Notes under the pieces: model-generated
What the model was told of the DNA's origin: nothing
Databases searched by the model: none
Seen by the model: only the letters and a program-made list of their open reading frames with translations
Assembly: GCA_964614345.1 (NCBI GenBank)
Contig: CAZTLP010000004.1
Location: forward strand, 8,605-72,604
DNA from: AEGEAN-183 sp964614345
GTDB lineage: Bacteria > Pseudomonadota > Gammaproteobacteria > Magnimaribacterales > Magnimaribacteraceae
DNA length: 64,000 nt
Reading direction: 5' to 3'
Position numbers and translations under genes: made by a program
Part shown: one piece after another, positions 26,282 through 35,551 of the stretch
Layout: every line of letters starts with the position of its first letter
How positions within the stretch are numbered: the first letter of the stretch is position 1

Positions 26282-28603
26282 TTGCATAGGAAGCTAAATC
26301 CTTTTTCCTGCTTTGTTTTAACATTCTTTTTATTTATCGCATTGCCAGTGTATTCAGTGGATATCAAGATTGATGGTGTTTTGGATGAAGAGGATTGGTC
26401 TTCCGCCCGAGAGTGGACCAAATATTATGAATCAATGCCGTTTTCTTTAGCGGAGCCAAAACATTATCAGAAAGTTCTAGTTCAGCAAGATGAGAAAGGA
26501 ATGTATTTTGGTTTTATTAATGAACAGCCAAGAGAATCAATACGTGCGAATAAGCATGAAAGAGATGATGAAATGGCAAATGCTGATAAAGCAGGTTTAG
26601 CGATAGATTTTGATGGTGACGGTCTTACTGCTTATGGCTTCACTGTTTCGGCCGGAGGCTCTATAAGTGATGGCATCTATAGAAATGAGAACGAAGCTAA
26701 CTATGACTGGGATGCTGATTGGGATTCAGCCACTCATATTGAAGGAGATGCATGGTTTATTGAAATGTTTATTCCTTGGAGTATAGCTCCCATGAAGGCT
26801 CAAAAAGGAGAAGTTAGAACCGTTAAATTATCTTTTTGGAGAATGGTAGCAGCTGAATGGCGAGTCAATACCTCAATAAAAGGCAATCCAAGACAAGAGA
26901 AATTTATGTCTCTTTTCCATGAATACGACTTTAAAAACTACAGCGTTTCGAAAATAGATTTCTTCCCGTACATAAATATTACTGAAGACAGAATCAAAGA
27001 AGATCAAGAGAATAAGGTAGGAGCAGAGATATTTTGGAAGATTGATTCGGGTAAACAACTAAACATAGCTTTAAATCCTGATTTTGGACAAGTTGAAAGC
27101 GATGAGCTTGTAGTTAACTTTACTCAGAGTGAAACCTTTTATTCAGATAAAAGACCTTTCTTTTCTGAAAATCACTCTTTGTTTGATGTGAAAGGCTATA
27201 GATTCTTTTACGTCATAAACACAAGGAGAATCGGTTCTGCTCCAGATTACAATTGCTCTGAATACACTGATTCCTTAAAAAATATGTGCGAGGCAAGTCA
27301 AGAAGGTATTACTGACATTGACTATGCCATACGGTATACACAGCAAGGCGAGTCCATTGACTTTGGTTTTCTAAGTGCTTCTGAAGCCGACGAACAATTC
27401 AGTCAAGGAAATGATTTTTATGCAATAAGAACTAGAAAAAACACTGAGAATTACTCCTTGGGTTATCTAGGGACATACACACAAAGACCGGTTCTGGATA
27501 GAGAAGCTAAAGTGCATTCAATCGATTTAACTTATAGGCCTACAGATAAAGTGAGAGTAGACACTGTCTTTATTACTTCAGATGTTGAACAAGGACTGGG
27601 TGAAATCAAGAAATCAGGAGAAGCATTTAGATTTAGACTAACGGCTTCGCCTAGAAAAGGGAGATGGCATGATATGGGAGTCTTCTTGTTTGGGAAAGAA
27701 TTGGATATAACGGATATGGGTTATCAAATATCAAATAACTGGCTTTTCCTGGGTAGTCAGAATGGTTTAAAGTTTTCAGACTACGACGAGTCATCTATTT
27801 TTCTTTCCAATGAAATTGAAGTGGGCTATTCGTTTGAGGGCAATGCAGACTTAGATAAATCAAGTCAATCCATCTATTTGTCTTATGAAAGTAGTTTTAG
27901 AAATACTTCTAACATTGAGTTCACAAATTTTTATAGAACTCCTAGCAAAGACTTCTGGATAACTCGGGGTAACTTGATTTCCCCTTACATCAAAATGCCT
28001 AAGAATTATGGAACTAAGTTGCAATTCATGGGCCCTTCTACAGATTTCTTTAAATATATCTTGGAGGTTAAAAGGGAAAAAGGATCGCAATGGATGTCTA
28101 GTGCATTAGGTTTTAAAACTTCTTATATGGCTATGGCAGAGTTTACCCCCAGAGATAATCTTAGTCTGAGTTTGATGTACCAACATAGCAATGAAGACAA
28201 TTGGTTAAATTGGATTGAAGGTAATTTGTTGGGGATTTATAAATCTAAACAAAGAGTTACGGTTGGGTCAATGAATTGGTTTGGTGGAGATAAACATGAG
28301 TTAAGAATGAAAGCTCAAATGGTAGCTTTCACAGCTAGGCAACCAAGTGCTTATCTTGGCAATGCAACAGGATCTCTGAATCCTATTGAAATGGTACTTC
28401 CGCCTTTTAGTTTGAGTGATTTAGCTTTCCAAGTTAGGTATCGTTATGAAATTCTGCCTTTAGCTTATCTCTATGTGGTTTATTCCAAAGGAGGAAGAAT
28501 AGTTGAACTTGATGAAGAGGACAGTCTAGATAAATTGTATAAACGTCCTTGGAATGATCCTCAGGCAGATAACTTCACAGTAAAAGTTAGATACAGATTC
28601 TAA
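26282..28603 (+). CDS. CBM9-like / DUF5916 outer-membrane barrel, paralogue 2
   Basis: Also 773 residues, with the same layout as its upstream neighbour: signal peptide (about 25 residues), CBM9-like domain beginning DIKIDGVLDEEDW, then the barrel with ETFYSDKRPFFSENHSLFDV, and the C-terminal VRYRF. The start is TTG at 26282, supported by an AGGAG Shine-Dalgarno at 26269-26273 with 8-nt spacing. The middle of the barrel (about residues 440-560) differs most from paralogue 1, as expected for surface loops. A conserved pair of cysteines sits in DYNCSEYTDSLKNMC. Confidence 0.85.
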   Translation: MHRKLNPFSCFVLTFFLFIALPVYSVDIKIDGVLDEEDWSSAREWTKYYESMPFSLAEPKHYQKVLVQQDEKGMYFGFINEQPRESIRANKHERDDEMANADKAGLAIDFDGDGLTAYGFTVSAGGSISDGIYRNENEANYDWDADWDSATHIEGDAWFIEMFIPWSIAPMKAQKGEVRTVKLSFWRMVAAEWRVNTSIKGNPRQEKFMSLFHEYDFKNYSVSKIDFFPYINITEDRIKEDQENKVGAEIFWKIDSGKQLNIALNPDFGQVESDELVVNFTQSETFYSDKRPFFSENHSLFDVKGYRFFYVINTRRIGSAPDYNCSEYTDSLKNMCEASQEGITDIDYAIRYTQQGESIDFGFLSASEADEQFSQGNDFYAIRTRKNTENYSLGYLGTYTQRPVLDREAKVHSIDLTYRPTDKVRVDTVFITSDVEQGLGEIKKSGEAFRFRLTASPRKGRWHDMGVFLFGKELDITDMGYQISNNWLFLGSQNGLKFSDYDESSIFLSNEIEVGYSFEGNADLDKSSQSIYLSYESSFRNTSNIEFTNFYRTPSKDFWITRGNLISPYIKMPKNYGTKLQFMGPSTDFFKYILEVKREKGSQWMSSALGFKTSYMAMAEFTPRDNLSLSLMYQHSNEDNWLNWIEGNLLGIYKSKQRVTVGSMNWFGGDKHELRMKAQMVAFTARQPSAYLGNATGSLNPIEMVLPPFSLSDLAFQVRYRYEILPLAYLYVVYSKGGRIVELDEEDSLDKLYKRPWNDPQADNFTVKVRYRF

Positions 28604-28606
28604 GAG

Positions 28607-28629
28607 GATAATTTTACTGTAAAATTAAG
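28607..28629 (+). pseudogene. Remnant of a DUF5916 gene 3' end
   Basis: Directly after the stop of paralogue 2 there is a short stretch that reads D-N-F-T-V-K-L in frame and matches the DNA at the 3' ends of paralogues 1 and 3 (they end DTFTVKL or DNFTVKV before RYRF). It is outside any ORF and looks like a scar of unequal recombination or loss of an earlier gene copy. Confidence 0.6.
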
Positions 28630-28653
28630 CCATTGGTTCAAGCAGAGGAATGA

Positions 28654-30951
28654 ATGACATCAAGGAAGGTTATATTTAGAAATATTTCTTTAATCCCATT
28701 TCTTCTTTACAGCAGTTTTCTTTTTTCTACTATAAAAGTGGATGGAAAGTTAGATGAAGAAGAATGGAGATCTGCTCAAGAGATAAGTAAATTCTATCAA
28801 GTTGGACCTTTCACACTAGAAGAACCAGAACAGAAAACTGTAGTAAAAGTTTACGAAACTGAAGATGGTTTGTATGTAGGCTATATTAATTACCAACCCA
28901 CAGAGACTATGCGATCCCAACAGCATGAAAGAGATGCTGATAATGCCAATGCAGATAAAGTAGGACTGACTGTGGATTTTGACAGTGATGCCTTGATGGC
29001 TTACTCGTTTACTGTATCTTTAGGGGGTTCTTTATGGGACGCGGTTTATAGAAACGAGAATGAGCAAAAAAAGGATTGGGACGCAGATTGGGTAGCAAAG
29101 ACATCAATTGACGAGGATGTCTGGTTTGCAGAGTTCTTTATACCTTGGACTGTTGCCCCTATGAAGAAGCAAGAAGGAGACTTAAGAAAAATAAGAATCA
29201 GTTTTTGGCGAATGTCTTTGGAAATATCTAAAGCTTTTGCCACTATTAAATCTAATCCTACAAGGTCTAGATTTATTTCTACCTTAAATGATCTTTATGT
29301 AAAAAATTTTGATAGCTCAAGTTTAGATTTTTTTCCTTATGTAACTGCTTCAAATGAAAGAACTACAGATGATAATAATGTAAAAGCAGGAGCAGAGATT
29401 TTCTGGAAGATAGACTCTGGGAGCCAATTAAATATTGCAATAAATCCTGACTTTGGCCAAGTAGAAAGCGATGATGTAGTAATTAATTTCTCTGCTATGG
29501 AGACCTTCTACTCTGATAAAAGACCTTTCTTTTCAGAAAATCAGTCTATGTTTGATGTTGATGGGTACCGTTTTCTTTATGTAATCAATACACGAAGAAT
29601 AGGCGGCTCTCCCAATTACAACTGTTCAGATTATAGTTCTGAATTAGAAGCTCTTTGTAGTGCAAACCAAAAAGGAAATTCAGATATAAATCTCGCTTTC
29701 AGGTATACAAAAGTTGGTCAGAACTATGATTTAGGTTTCCTGGGCGCACTCGAATCTGATGAACCCTTCAGTGAAGGAAGAGATTATTTTGCTACTAGGT
29801 ACCGAGTAAAAAAAGAAAACTTGTCTTTTGGGTACTTAGGTACTTTCACTAAGAATGAAGTATTAAGCAGGAATGCTAATGTCAATACTGTTGACATGGT
29901 TTACCGTCCTAATGAAGATTTTAGACTTTATGCTCTCTTCTTAAACTCTATTGTTGAAGAAGATAAAGGATATGGATTCCGTATGAGTTTAAGCAAACAA
30001 ATTAACCAGAATTTATCTACTGGAGTAGGTTTTTATTATTTAGATAAAGACTTAGATATGAATGATATGGGATATTTAGTAAGAAATGACTGGATTATGT
30101 TAGGTGGAAGAACAGAGCTGCAAAAAACAGATTTTAATGATGCTTCAAAAACACTAATAAGAACTTATCAGCATTCATACGGTTGTAGAGCACTATCTAA
30201 TGGAGATAAAGAAGGCTGTTTTTCAGGATTTGAAATTAAAAACCAATTTAAGAATACCGCGCAGGTTGAAGCAGAAGTATTTTTTAGAACAAATGGTAGA
30301 GATAACTTAATTACTAGGGGTTCTGAGTTAGCTCCTTACGTTAAATTACCTCAAAATTATGGGATCGACTTTAAGTATGTTGGGCAAAAAAGAAAATTTT
30401 GGCAGTGGGATTTATTTATACAAAGATCTAAGGGCAGTGAATATTCAAGTGATCTTGGGTGGAGAAACAAATATTATTCTTCAATTAAAGCGTTTCCATT
30501 ACCGAATTTAACTTTGAGACTTTCTTATTCTCATGAAAAGGAAATAAATTGGCTTAATTGGATTCAAGATAACCTTTTGGGCACCTATGAAAAAACTCAG
30601 AGAAACACTAATTTCTCAATTAAGTATTTCAAAGGTAATCAACATGAATTGAGGGTCAAGGCTCAGTTAGTTGCTTTTAATGCTAAAAATCCTCAAGCCC
30701 AAATTGCCTCTGTTAATGGGGAATTGAATGAATCTTCACTTAATTTAGATCCTTTTAGTTTAGGACAATTAGCTTTTCAAATTCGTTATCGTTATGAATT
30801 TATGCCTTTGGCTTATTTGTATGCTGTCTATACTAGGGGCGGTAGGATTTATGAAGCTGATGAAGAGGATGACTTAGGGACCTTGTATAAAAGGCCTTGG
30901 GAAGATCCCTCAAAAGATAATTTTACTGTCAAAGTGAGATATAGATTCTAA
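28654..30951 (+). CDS. CBM9-like / DUF5916 outer-membrane barrel, paralogue 3
   Basis: A 765-residue paralogue of the two preceding genes. It has a signal peptide (about 25 residues), a CBM9-like domain starting TIKVDGKLDEEEW, the barrel segment ETFYSDKRPFFSENQSMFDV and the ending VRYRF. The Cys pair is kept (NYNCSDYSSELEALC), and an extra pair appears in YGCRALSNGDKEGC. AGAGGA precedes the ATG at 28654. Its stop overlaps the convergent small gene by 4 nt. Ligand unknown; co-expression with paralogues 1 and 2 is likely because gaps are below 100 nt. Confidence 0.85.
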   Translation: MTSRKVIFRNISLIPFLLYSSFLFSTIKVDGKLDEEEWRSAQEISKFYQVGPFTLEEPEQKTVVKVYETEDGLYVGYINYQPTETMRSQQHERDADNANADKVGLTVDFDSDALMAYSFTVSLGGSLWDAVYRNENEQKKDWDADWVAKTSIDEDVWFAEFFIPWTVAPMKKQEGDLRKIRISFWRMSLEISKAFATIKSNPTRSRFISTLNDLYVKNFDSSSLDFFPYVTASNERTTDDNNVKAGAEIFWKIDSGSQLNIAINPDFGQVESDDVVINFSAMETFYSDKRPFFSENQSMFDVDGYRFLYVINTRRIGGSPNYNCSDYSSELEALCSANQKGNSDINLAFRYTKVGQNYDLGFLGALESDEPFSEGRDYFATRYRVKKENLSFGYLGTFTKNEVLSRNANVNTVDMVYRPNEDFRLYALFLNSIVEEDKGYGFRMSLSKQINQNLSTGVGFYYLDKDLDMNDMGYLVRNDWIMLGGRTELQKTDFNDASKTLIRTYQHSYGCRALSNGDKEGCFSGFEIKNQFKNTAQVEAEVFFRTNGRDNLITRGSELAPYVKLPQNYGIDFKYVGQKRKFWQWDLFIQRSKGSEYSSDLGWRNKYYSSIKAFPLPNLTLRLSYSHEKEINWLNWIQDNLLGTYEKTQRNTNFSIKYFKGNQHELRVKAQLVAFNAKNPQAQIASVNGELNESSLNLDPFSLGQLAFQIRYRYEFMPLAYLYAVYTRGGRIYEADEEDDLGTLYKRPWEDPSKDNFTVKVRYRF

Positions 30952-31142
30952 GTCTTGTGTTCTTCTGAACAGAACCAATGCTCTTCAGAGCCTATAGCTT
31001 CAGACTTAGGAATATTAACTCCGCAAGTAACACATCTAACCATTTCAAGGCTAACTTTTTCTTTTATATCTGGTTTTCTTTTGAAAAGAATATATAACCA
31101 AATTAGTCCTGCTATTCCTAATATTAGGATTAACTGAGACAA
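30948..31142 (-). CDS. PP0621-like small membrane-anchored Cys-rich protein
   Basis: A 64-residue protein with one N-terminal membrane helix (about residues 3-20) and a small metal-binding-like tail: MVRCVTCGVNIPKSEAI then HWFCSEEH. Two Cys in CVTC plus Cys and His in FCSEEH give a plausible four-ligand zinc site. This matches a short conserved family often found beside envelope genes in proteobacteria. Function unknown. It lies 2 nt after the stop side of bamD and is probably co-transcribed with it. Confidence 0.75.
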   Translation of the reverse strand: MSQLILILGIAGLIWLYILFKRKPDIKEKVSLEMVRCVTCGVNIPKSEAIGSEEHWFCSEEHKT

Positions 31143-31144
31143 AT

Positions 31145-32017
31145 CTACTCTTCCTTAAGGGGTGGAGGAATCTCTTCATCACCTAGCAATCCAAAAGATA
31201 ATCGACTAGCCCAAGATCTCTTAGGTCTTATCAATTCATTAGAATCGAAAGTTGGATAACTGGTTTTTAAAATTTCGAAATTTTTCACTCTTAATTCTTC
31301 ATAACCCAAGAGTCCATAAGCTTTTACTAAAATAGATAGAGCTTCAGGAACTTGAGGAGTGTCAGGCATATGTTCAATTACATATCGAGCTCTTCCTACT
31401 GCTGCTATGTAGGCTTTCCTATCCATATAAAATTCAGCAACGTAAAGTTCATGCTGAGCTAATAAATTTTTAAGATATATCATTCTTTGAGTGGCATGAG
31501 GGGCATAAGGAGAGTCAGGGTATCTAGCTAAAAATTCACTTAAATCTTCAAAGGATTGTTGAGCTGGATCTATGTCTCTTCTTGATAAGTCAGAAGTAAA
31601 ATATCGAGAAAACAAACCAGAATCGTCTGTGAAAGCAGAAAGTCCCCTCAAATAATATGCGTAGCCTGTATGCGGATGACGTGGGTGTAGATTAATGAAC
31701 CTCTCAGCAGCAGATCTGGCTGCTTCAAATTCAAAATTCCTATAGTAGGCATATATTAGTTCTGCTTGAGCTTGTTCCGCATATCTACCAAACGGGAAGC
31801 GTCTTTCGAGTATTTCGAGACTGGTTATAGCATTAGTGAAATTACCATTCTTTAGTCTGGTTTGAGATGCATCATAAAGTTCTTTCTCTAGAAGACGTTC
31901 ATCCGGTTGTTCTTCATTACTTGAACAAGAAGTAAGTAAAAAAATTGAACCTAAAAAAAGTAATGAACAACTTTTAATTAACATTCTTAATGAGTTGATA
32001 TTATGTCGCTTTGGCAT
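31145..32017 (-). CDS. bamD: Outer-membrane protein assembly factor BamD
   Basis: A 290-residue lipoprotein of the BAM complex that folds beta-barrels into the outer membrane; it should serve the three barrel proteins encoded next door. The signal peptide ends at the lipobox LLTSC (Cys 31, or 20 if the in-frame ATG at codon 12 is used). TPR-like repeats follow, with LYDASQTRLKNGNFTNAITSLEILERRFPFGRYAEQAQAEL-type blocks seen at positions 43-85. It is divergent from rluD, exactly as in E. coli. Slightly longer than E. coli BamD (245) at both ends. Confidence 0.94.
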   Translation of the reverse strand: MPKRHNINSLRMLIKSCSLLFLGSIFLLTSCSSNEEQPDERLLEKELYDASQTRLKNGNFTNAITSLEILERRFPFGRYAEQAQAELIYAYYRNFEFEAARSAAERFINLHPRHPHTGYAYYLRGLSAFTDDSGLFSRYFTSDLSRRDIDPAQQSFEDLSEFLARYPDSPYAPHATQRMIYLKNLLAQHELYVAEFYMDRKAYIAAVGRARYVIEHMPDTPQVPEALSILVKAYGLLGYEELRVKNFEILKTSYPTFDSNELIRPKRSWASRLSFGLLGDEEIPPPLKEE

Positions 32018-32102
32018 TTGGATTGCTGATTCTACATTTCTGCATTGATATTGGACAGAAAAAGAATTTTGTGGTTCCTTATAAAAAAATTTATTTAAAC
32101 AT

Positions 32103-33050
32103 ATGAATCGTAAGATAGCTTTAACACTAAACGTAAAACCAGAACAAATTGGTCAAAGGGTTGATGTTGTTATTGCTGAGACGTTTAAAGAATTTTCTAG
32201 GAGTCATCTACAAAAGTTAATTAAAGAAGGTGCGGTTAAGGTAAATGGTAAAGAAGTTAAGCCTAAGTTAATTCTACAGGGAGGTGAAGTTATAGAAATT
32301 TTTGCTAAAGAAGCTCCTAAATTAAAAGATAAAGCAGAAAGTATAGAACTGGACATAATTCACCAAGATCAAGATTTGTTAGTTGTTAATAAGTCTTCTG
32401 GATTAGTAGTACACCCTGGTGCAGGTAATCCTTCAGGAACTTTAGTCAATGGACTCCTTAATTTTGATTCAAGCCTGTCATACTTGCCCAGAGCAGGAAT
32501 AGTTCACCGCTTGGATAAAGATACCTCAGGTCTGATGGTAGTTTCTCGTAATGAGAAAACTTATTTGAATCTTATAGACCAATTAAAGGAAAGAACTGTT
32601 ACAAGAAAATACACCGCTTTAGTAGTAGGAGAGCCTAGCTTGAGTGGTGTTATAGATAAACCCATTGGTAGGCATCCTAAATTTAGAACTAAGCAGGCAG
32701 TGGTTAAATCCGGCAAGGAAGCTATTAGTAGATTCAAGAAAGTTAAGAGCCTTAAAGGGTATTCGCTTCTAGAGGTCTCGCTTGAGACAGGAAGAACTCA
32801 CCAAATAAGAGTTCATCTTTCTTATTTAGGCTTTCCTATAGTGGGAGATAACACTTATGGAGGAAGAAGAAAGTATGTAAAAGGGACTTCTGAGAACCTC
32901 AGGAATAAAATAAATCAATTCAAGAGGCAAGCTCTTCATGCCAGCTCTTTAAGTTTTATTCATCCTTCAACAAAGAAGACCTTAACTTTTGATAGTGAAT
33001 TACCGGATGACATGAAGCAGTTAATTAGAGCATTAAAGGAAGATGATTAA
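32103..33050 (+). CDS. rluD: 23S rRNA pseudouridine synthase RluD
   Basis: A 315-residue pseudouridine synthase acting on helix 69 (positions 1911, 1915, 1917) of 23S rRNA; its product at 1915 is the substrate of RlmH, also encoded here. An S4 RNA-binding domain occupies about residues 15-75, then the catalytic motif GIVHRLDKDTSGLMVV with Asp 138, and ETGRTHQIRVHLSYLG further on. Length and the catalytic Asp position match E. coli RluD. It overlaps pgeF by 8 nt. Confidence 0.96.
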   Translation: MNRKIALTLNVKPEQIGQRVDVVIAETFKEFSRSHLQKLIKEGAVKVNGKEVKPKLILQGGEVIEIFAKEAPKLKDKAESIELDIIHQDQDLLVVNKSSGLVVHPGAGNPSGTLVNGLLNFDSSLSYLPRAGIVHRLDKDTSGLMVVSRNEKTYLNLIDQLKERTVTRKYTALVVGEPSLSGVIDKPIGRHPKFRTKQAVVKSGKEAISRFKKVKSLKGYSLLEVSLETGRTHQIRVHLSYLGFPIVGDNTYGGRRKYVKGTSENLRNKINQFKRQALHASSLSFIHPSTKKTLTFDSELPDDMKQLIRALKEDD

Positions 33051-33747
33051 TAAATTACTAATTAAACCTGATCGAAATCTAGGTAAAGGTATTACCTCTT
33101 TCATGCTCACCAAGGAATACTTTGATAAACATTCAAATGAATTTAATGACAACTCTTCAATTGAAGAGTTCGTCATATCTACATTGGGAGTACCTATTGT
33201 TTGGATGGACCAAGTTCATGGAACTAAGATTGAGTTAATACATGAAAACAGTGTCAATATAATTGAAGCTTGTGATGGACTTTATACAGAAAAAGAAAAT
33301 ATTGCTTTAGCTATAAAAACGGCCGATTGTTTACCATTGATACTCTGTTCTAAGGAAGGAAAAGAGCTAACAGCTCTGCACGTTGGTTGGAGAGGTCTGC
33401 ATGGAGGTATAGTTGAAAATGCAATATTGAATTTTAAATGTGCAACACAAAACTTAGTTGCTTGGTTAGCACCCTGTATTTCATCAACAAACTACGAGGT
33501 GGGTAGAGATGTCTACTCTCTATTTAAGGATTCAGATTCCGAAAGCATTTCTAGTTTTAAAACATCCAATAATAAGGATAAATGGATTTTTAGTCTTAAA
33601 CAGGAGTGCACGAGAAGACTTCAAAAGTTTGACGTACAAGTAATTACAAATACATTTTGTACTTTTGAAGATGAACAACTTTTTTATTCATATAGAAAGA
33701 ATTCTTCTTCAAAGAGGATGGTAACTTTAGCCTGGAGGCAAAAATGA
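33043..33747 (+). CDS. pgeF: Peptidoglycan editing factor / multicopper-type purine nucleoside phosphorylase
   Basis: A 234-residue YfiH/LACC1-family protein. The zinc-site motifs are present: IKTADCLPLIL (Cys), TALHVGWRGLHGG (His) and WLAPCISSTNYEVG. Family members are described both as peptidoglycan editing factors and as purine nucleoside phosphorylase/adenosine deaminase enzymes. The bamD / rluD-pgeF arrangement is the conserved gammaproteobacterial one. It overlaps rluD by 8 nt and the next gene by 4 nt. Confidence 0.93.
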   Translation: MINKLLIKPDRNLGKGITSFMLTKEYFDKHSNEFNDNSSIEEFVISTLGVPIVWMDQVHGTKIELIHENSVNIIEACDGLYTEKENIALAIKTADCLPLILCSKEGKELTALHVGWRGLHGGIVENAILNFKCATQNLVAWLAPCISSTNYEVGRDVYSLFKDSDSESISSFKTSNNKDKWIFSLKQECTRRLQKFDVQVITNTFCTFEDEQLFYSYRKNSSSKRMVTLAWRQK

Positions 33748-34610
33748 AAAATATAGGTTTTATAGGTCTTGGTGTCATGGGGGCGCCAATGGCTGGGCAT
33801 ATATCAAATGCAGGATACAGTCTAAAAGTTTTTAATCGAACTAAAGAGAAATCAGAACTCTGGAAAAAAGAGTACTCAGGTGAAGTCATGCTTTCTCCAG
33901 CTGAATTAGCTGAAAGTTGCGACATGGTTTTTTTGTGTGTTGGTAATGATCAAGATGTTGAAGAAATCGTAAAAGGAAAAAATGGGGTTCTGGAAGGATT
34001 AAAAGCAGGAGGAATTATCATTGATCACACTACCACCTCATCAGTTTTAGCTAAAAACATGTCTGCAAGCTCGTATGAAAAAGAAGTTTCCTTTATCGAT
34101 GCACCTGTTTCAGGTGGAGAGATAGGTGCCAAAGAAGGAACATTGACTGTTATGGCTGGAGGAGATGAAGAGGCGTTTACATCTAGCACTGAAGTGATCA
34201 ATCTTTATTCTAAATATTGTAAAAGAATGGGGGACTCTGGATCAGGACAGCTCACTAAAATGGTTAATCAAATCTGTATTGCGGGCTTAATCCAGGGGTT
34301 AGCAGAAGGTATGCATTTCTCAGAAAAAGCAGGACTAGATACTAAAGAGGTTATAGAGGTTATTTCAAAAGGAGCAGCTCAATCATGGCAAATGGAGAAT
34401 AGATGGGAAACTATGTTGTCGGATTATTATGAGCATGGATTTGCCGTGGATTGGATGAGAAAAGATCTAGGCTTTGTTCTAGAAGAAGCTTTAGACAATG
34501 GATCTAAGTTGGAGGTTACATCTCTTGTGGATACCTTTTATGCAGAAATACAACAATTAGGAGGAGGAAGATGGGATACCTCAAGCCTATTTAGGAGGTT
34601 AAGAAGTTAA
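33744..34610 (+). CDS. NAD(P)-dependent beta-hydroxyacid dehydrogenase
   Basis: A 288-residue member of the 3-hydroxyisobutyrate/tartronate-semialdehyde reductase family. The dinucleotide motif GFIGLGVMGAPMAGHI begins at residue 5, the substrate-binding DAPVSGGEIGAKEGTLTVMAGG is near 120, and the catalytic lysine lies in GSGQLTKMVNQI about residue 170. Tartronate-semialdehyde reductase makes glycerate, and the next gene encodes a glycerate kinase, so a glyoxylate/glycerate route is a sensible inference; the substrate is not proven. Start and stop overlap its neighbours by 4 nt and 1 nt. Confidence 0.88.
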   Translation: MKNIGFIGLGVMGAPMAGHISNAGYSLKVFNRTKEKSELWKKEYSGEVMLSPAELAESCDMVFLCVGNDQDVEEIVKGKNGVLEGLKAGGIIIDHTTTSSVLAKNMSASSYEKEVSFIDAPVSGGEIGAKEGTLTVMAGGDEEAFTSSTEVINLYSKYCKRMGDSGSGQLTKMVNQICIAGLIQGLAEGMHFSEKAGLDTKEVIEVISKGAAQSWQMENRWETMLSDYYEHGFAVDWMRKDLGFVLEEALDNGSKLEVTSLVDTFYAEIQQLGGGRWDTSSLFRRLRS

Positions 34611-35551
34611 TGAGCTCCTTTCCGGGTCCAGATAGTGAGTTTTGTAAAAATCTTTTTAAAGAGACTAAAACAAGCTTGTATGAATTAGCTGAAAAGTTAG
34701 AAATTCATTCAATCTCAAAAAATTTTTTTACAGAAATAGTTATTCCTTTAACGAGTTTTTTTTACTCTCTAGAAAATAGAAATAAACCTTATTTCATTTG
34801 CTTTACAGGAGGCCAGGGTTCAGGGAAAACAACCCTGTCTGACTTTGTGCAGTTAGTTCTTAAAGAAGGCTGCAACAAAAAGAGTATCGGGTTTTCCATA
34901 GATGACATATACAAGACCCCAGAAGAAAGAGAGAGCTTAGCTAAATCTATCCATCCTCTTTGCAAAGTTAGAGGAGTACCCGGAACGCATGACATTAGCC
35001 TAGGGCTAGATACTTTAGACAGTCTTGTAGAAGCTAATGATTCTTCTCTTACGCCCATACCTTCTTTCTCTAAGCCTTTGGATAGGCATCTTCCTAAAGA
35101 TTCTTGGCCTGTTTACAAAGGGAAACCAGATTTTATTTTTTTTGATGCTTGGTGTGGAGGAGCCAGGCCAGTTTCAACAGAAAACTGGCAACTACCCATG
35201 AATACACTTGAAAGAGAAGAAGATCCAAAAGGGGTTTGGTCAAAGTGGAGTAATAATGAATTGGCTGGTGATTATCAAGTTCTATTCAATAGATTCGATC
35301 TTTTGTTGATGATTAAAGTGCCAAACATGGAACATGTCTACGAGAGTAGGTGGCTTCAAGAGCAAACTTTAGAAAAAACACTCAAAGACCCAGAATTAAA
35401 AAGGAAAATAATGAGTAAACAGGAAGTATTTAGGTTTGTTATGCATTACGAAAGATTAACTCGTTATATATTAGAAGAAATGCCTTCATTTGCAGATATT
35501 GTTCTAGAGAGGGATAAAGGATTTAATTTCTCTTTCCTTAAAACTCCTTAG
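34610..35551 (+). CDS. Glycerate kinase, P-loop kinase-like (GLYK/YggC type)
   Basis: A 313-residue P-loop kinase. The Walker A is FTGGQGSGKTTLSDF near residue 66. The family blocks SIDDIYKTPEERESLAKSIHP and RGVPGTHDISLGLDTL follow, then FFDAWCGGARP, all typical of the plant-type D-glycerate 3-kinase and its bacterial and yeast (Tda10) relatives. The probable reaction is D-glycerate plus ATP to 3-phosphoglycerate. The ATG shares a base with the stop of the upstream dehydrogenase. The start of a short Leu/Ile-rich ORF abuts its stop. Confidence 0.85.
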   Translation: MSSFPGPDSEFCKNLFKETKTSLYELAEKLEIHSISKNFFTEIVIPLTSFFYSLENRNKPYFICFTGGQGSGKTTLSDFVQLVLKEGCNKKSIGFSIDDIYKTPEERESLAKSIHPLCKVRGVPGTHDISLGLDTLDSLVEANDSSLTPIPSFSKPLDRHLPKDSWPVYKGKPDFIFFDAWCGGARPVSTENWQLPMNTLEREEDPKGVWSKWSNNELAGDYQVLFNRFDLLLMIKVPNMEHVYESRWLQEQTLEKTLKDPELKRKIMSKQEVFRFVMHYERLTRYILEEMPSFADIVLERDKGFNFSFLKTP

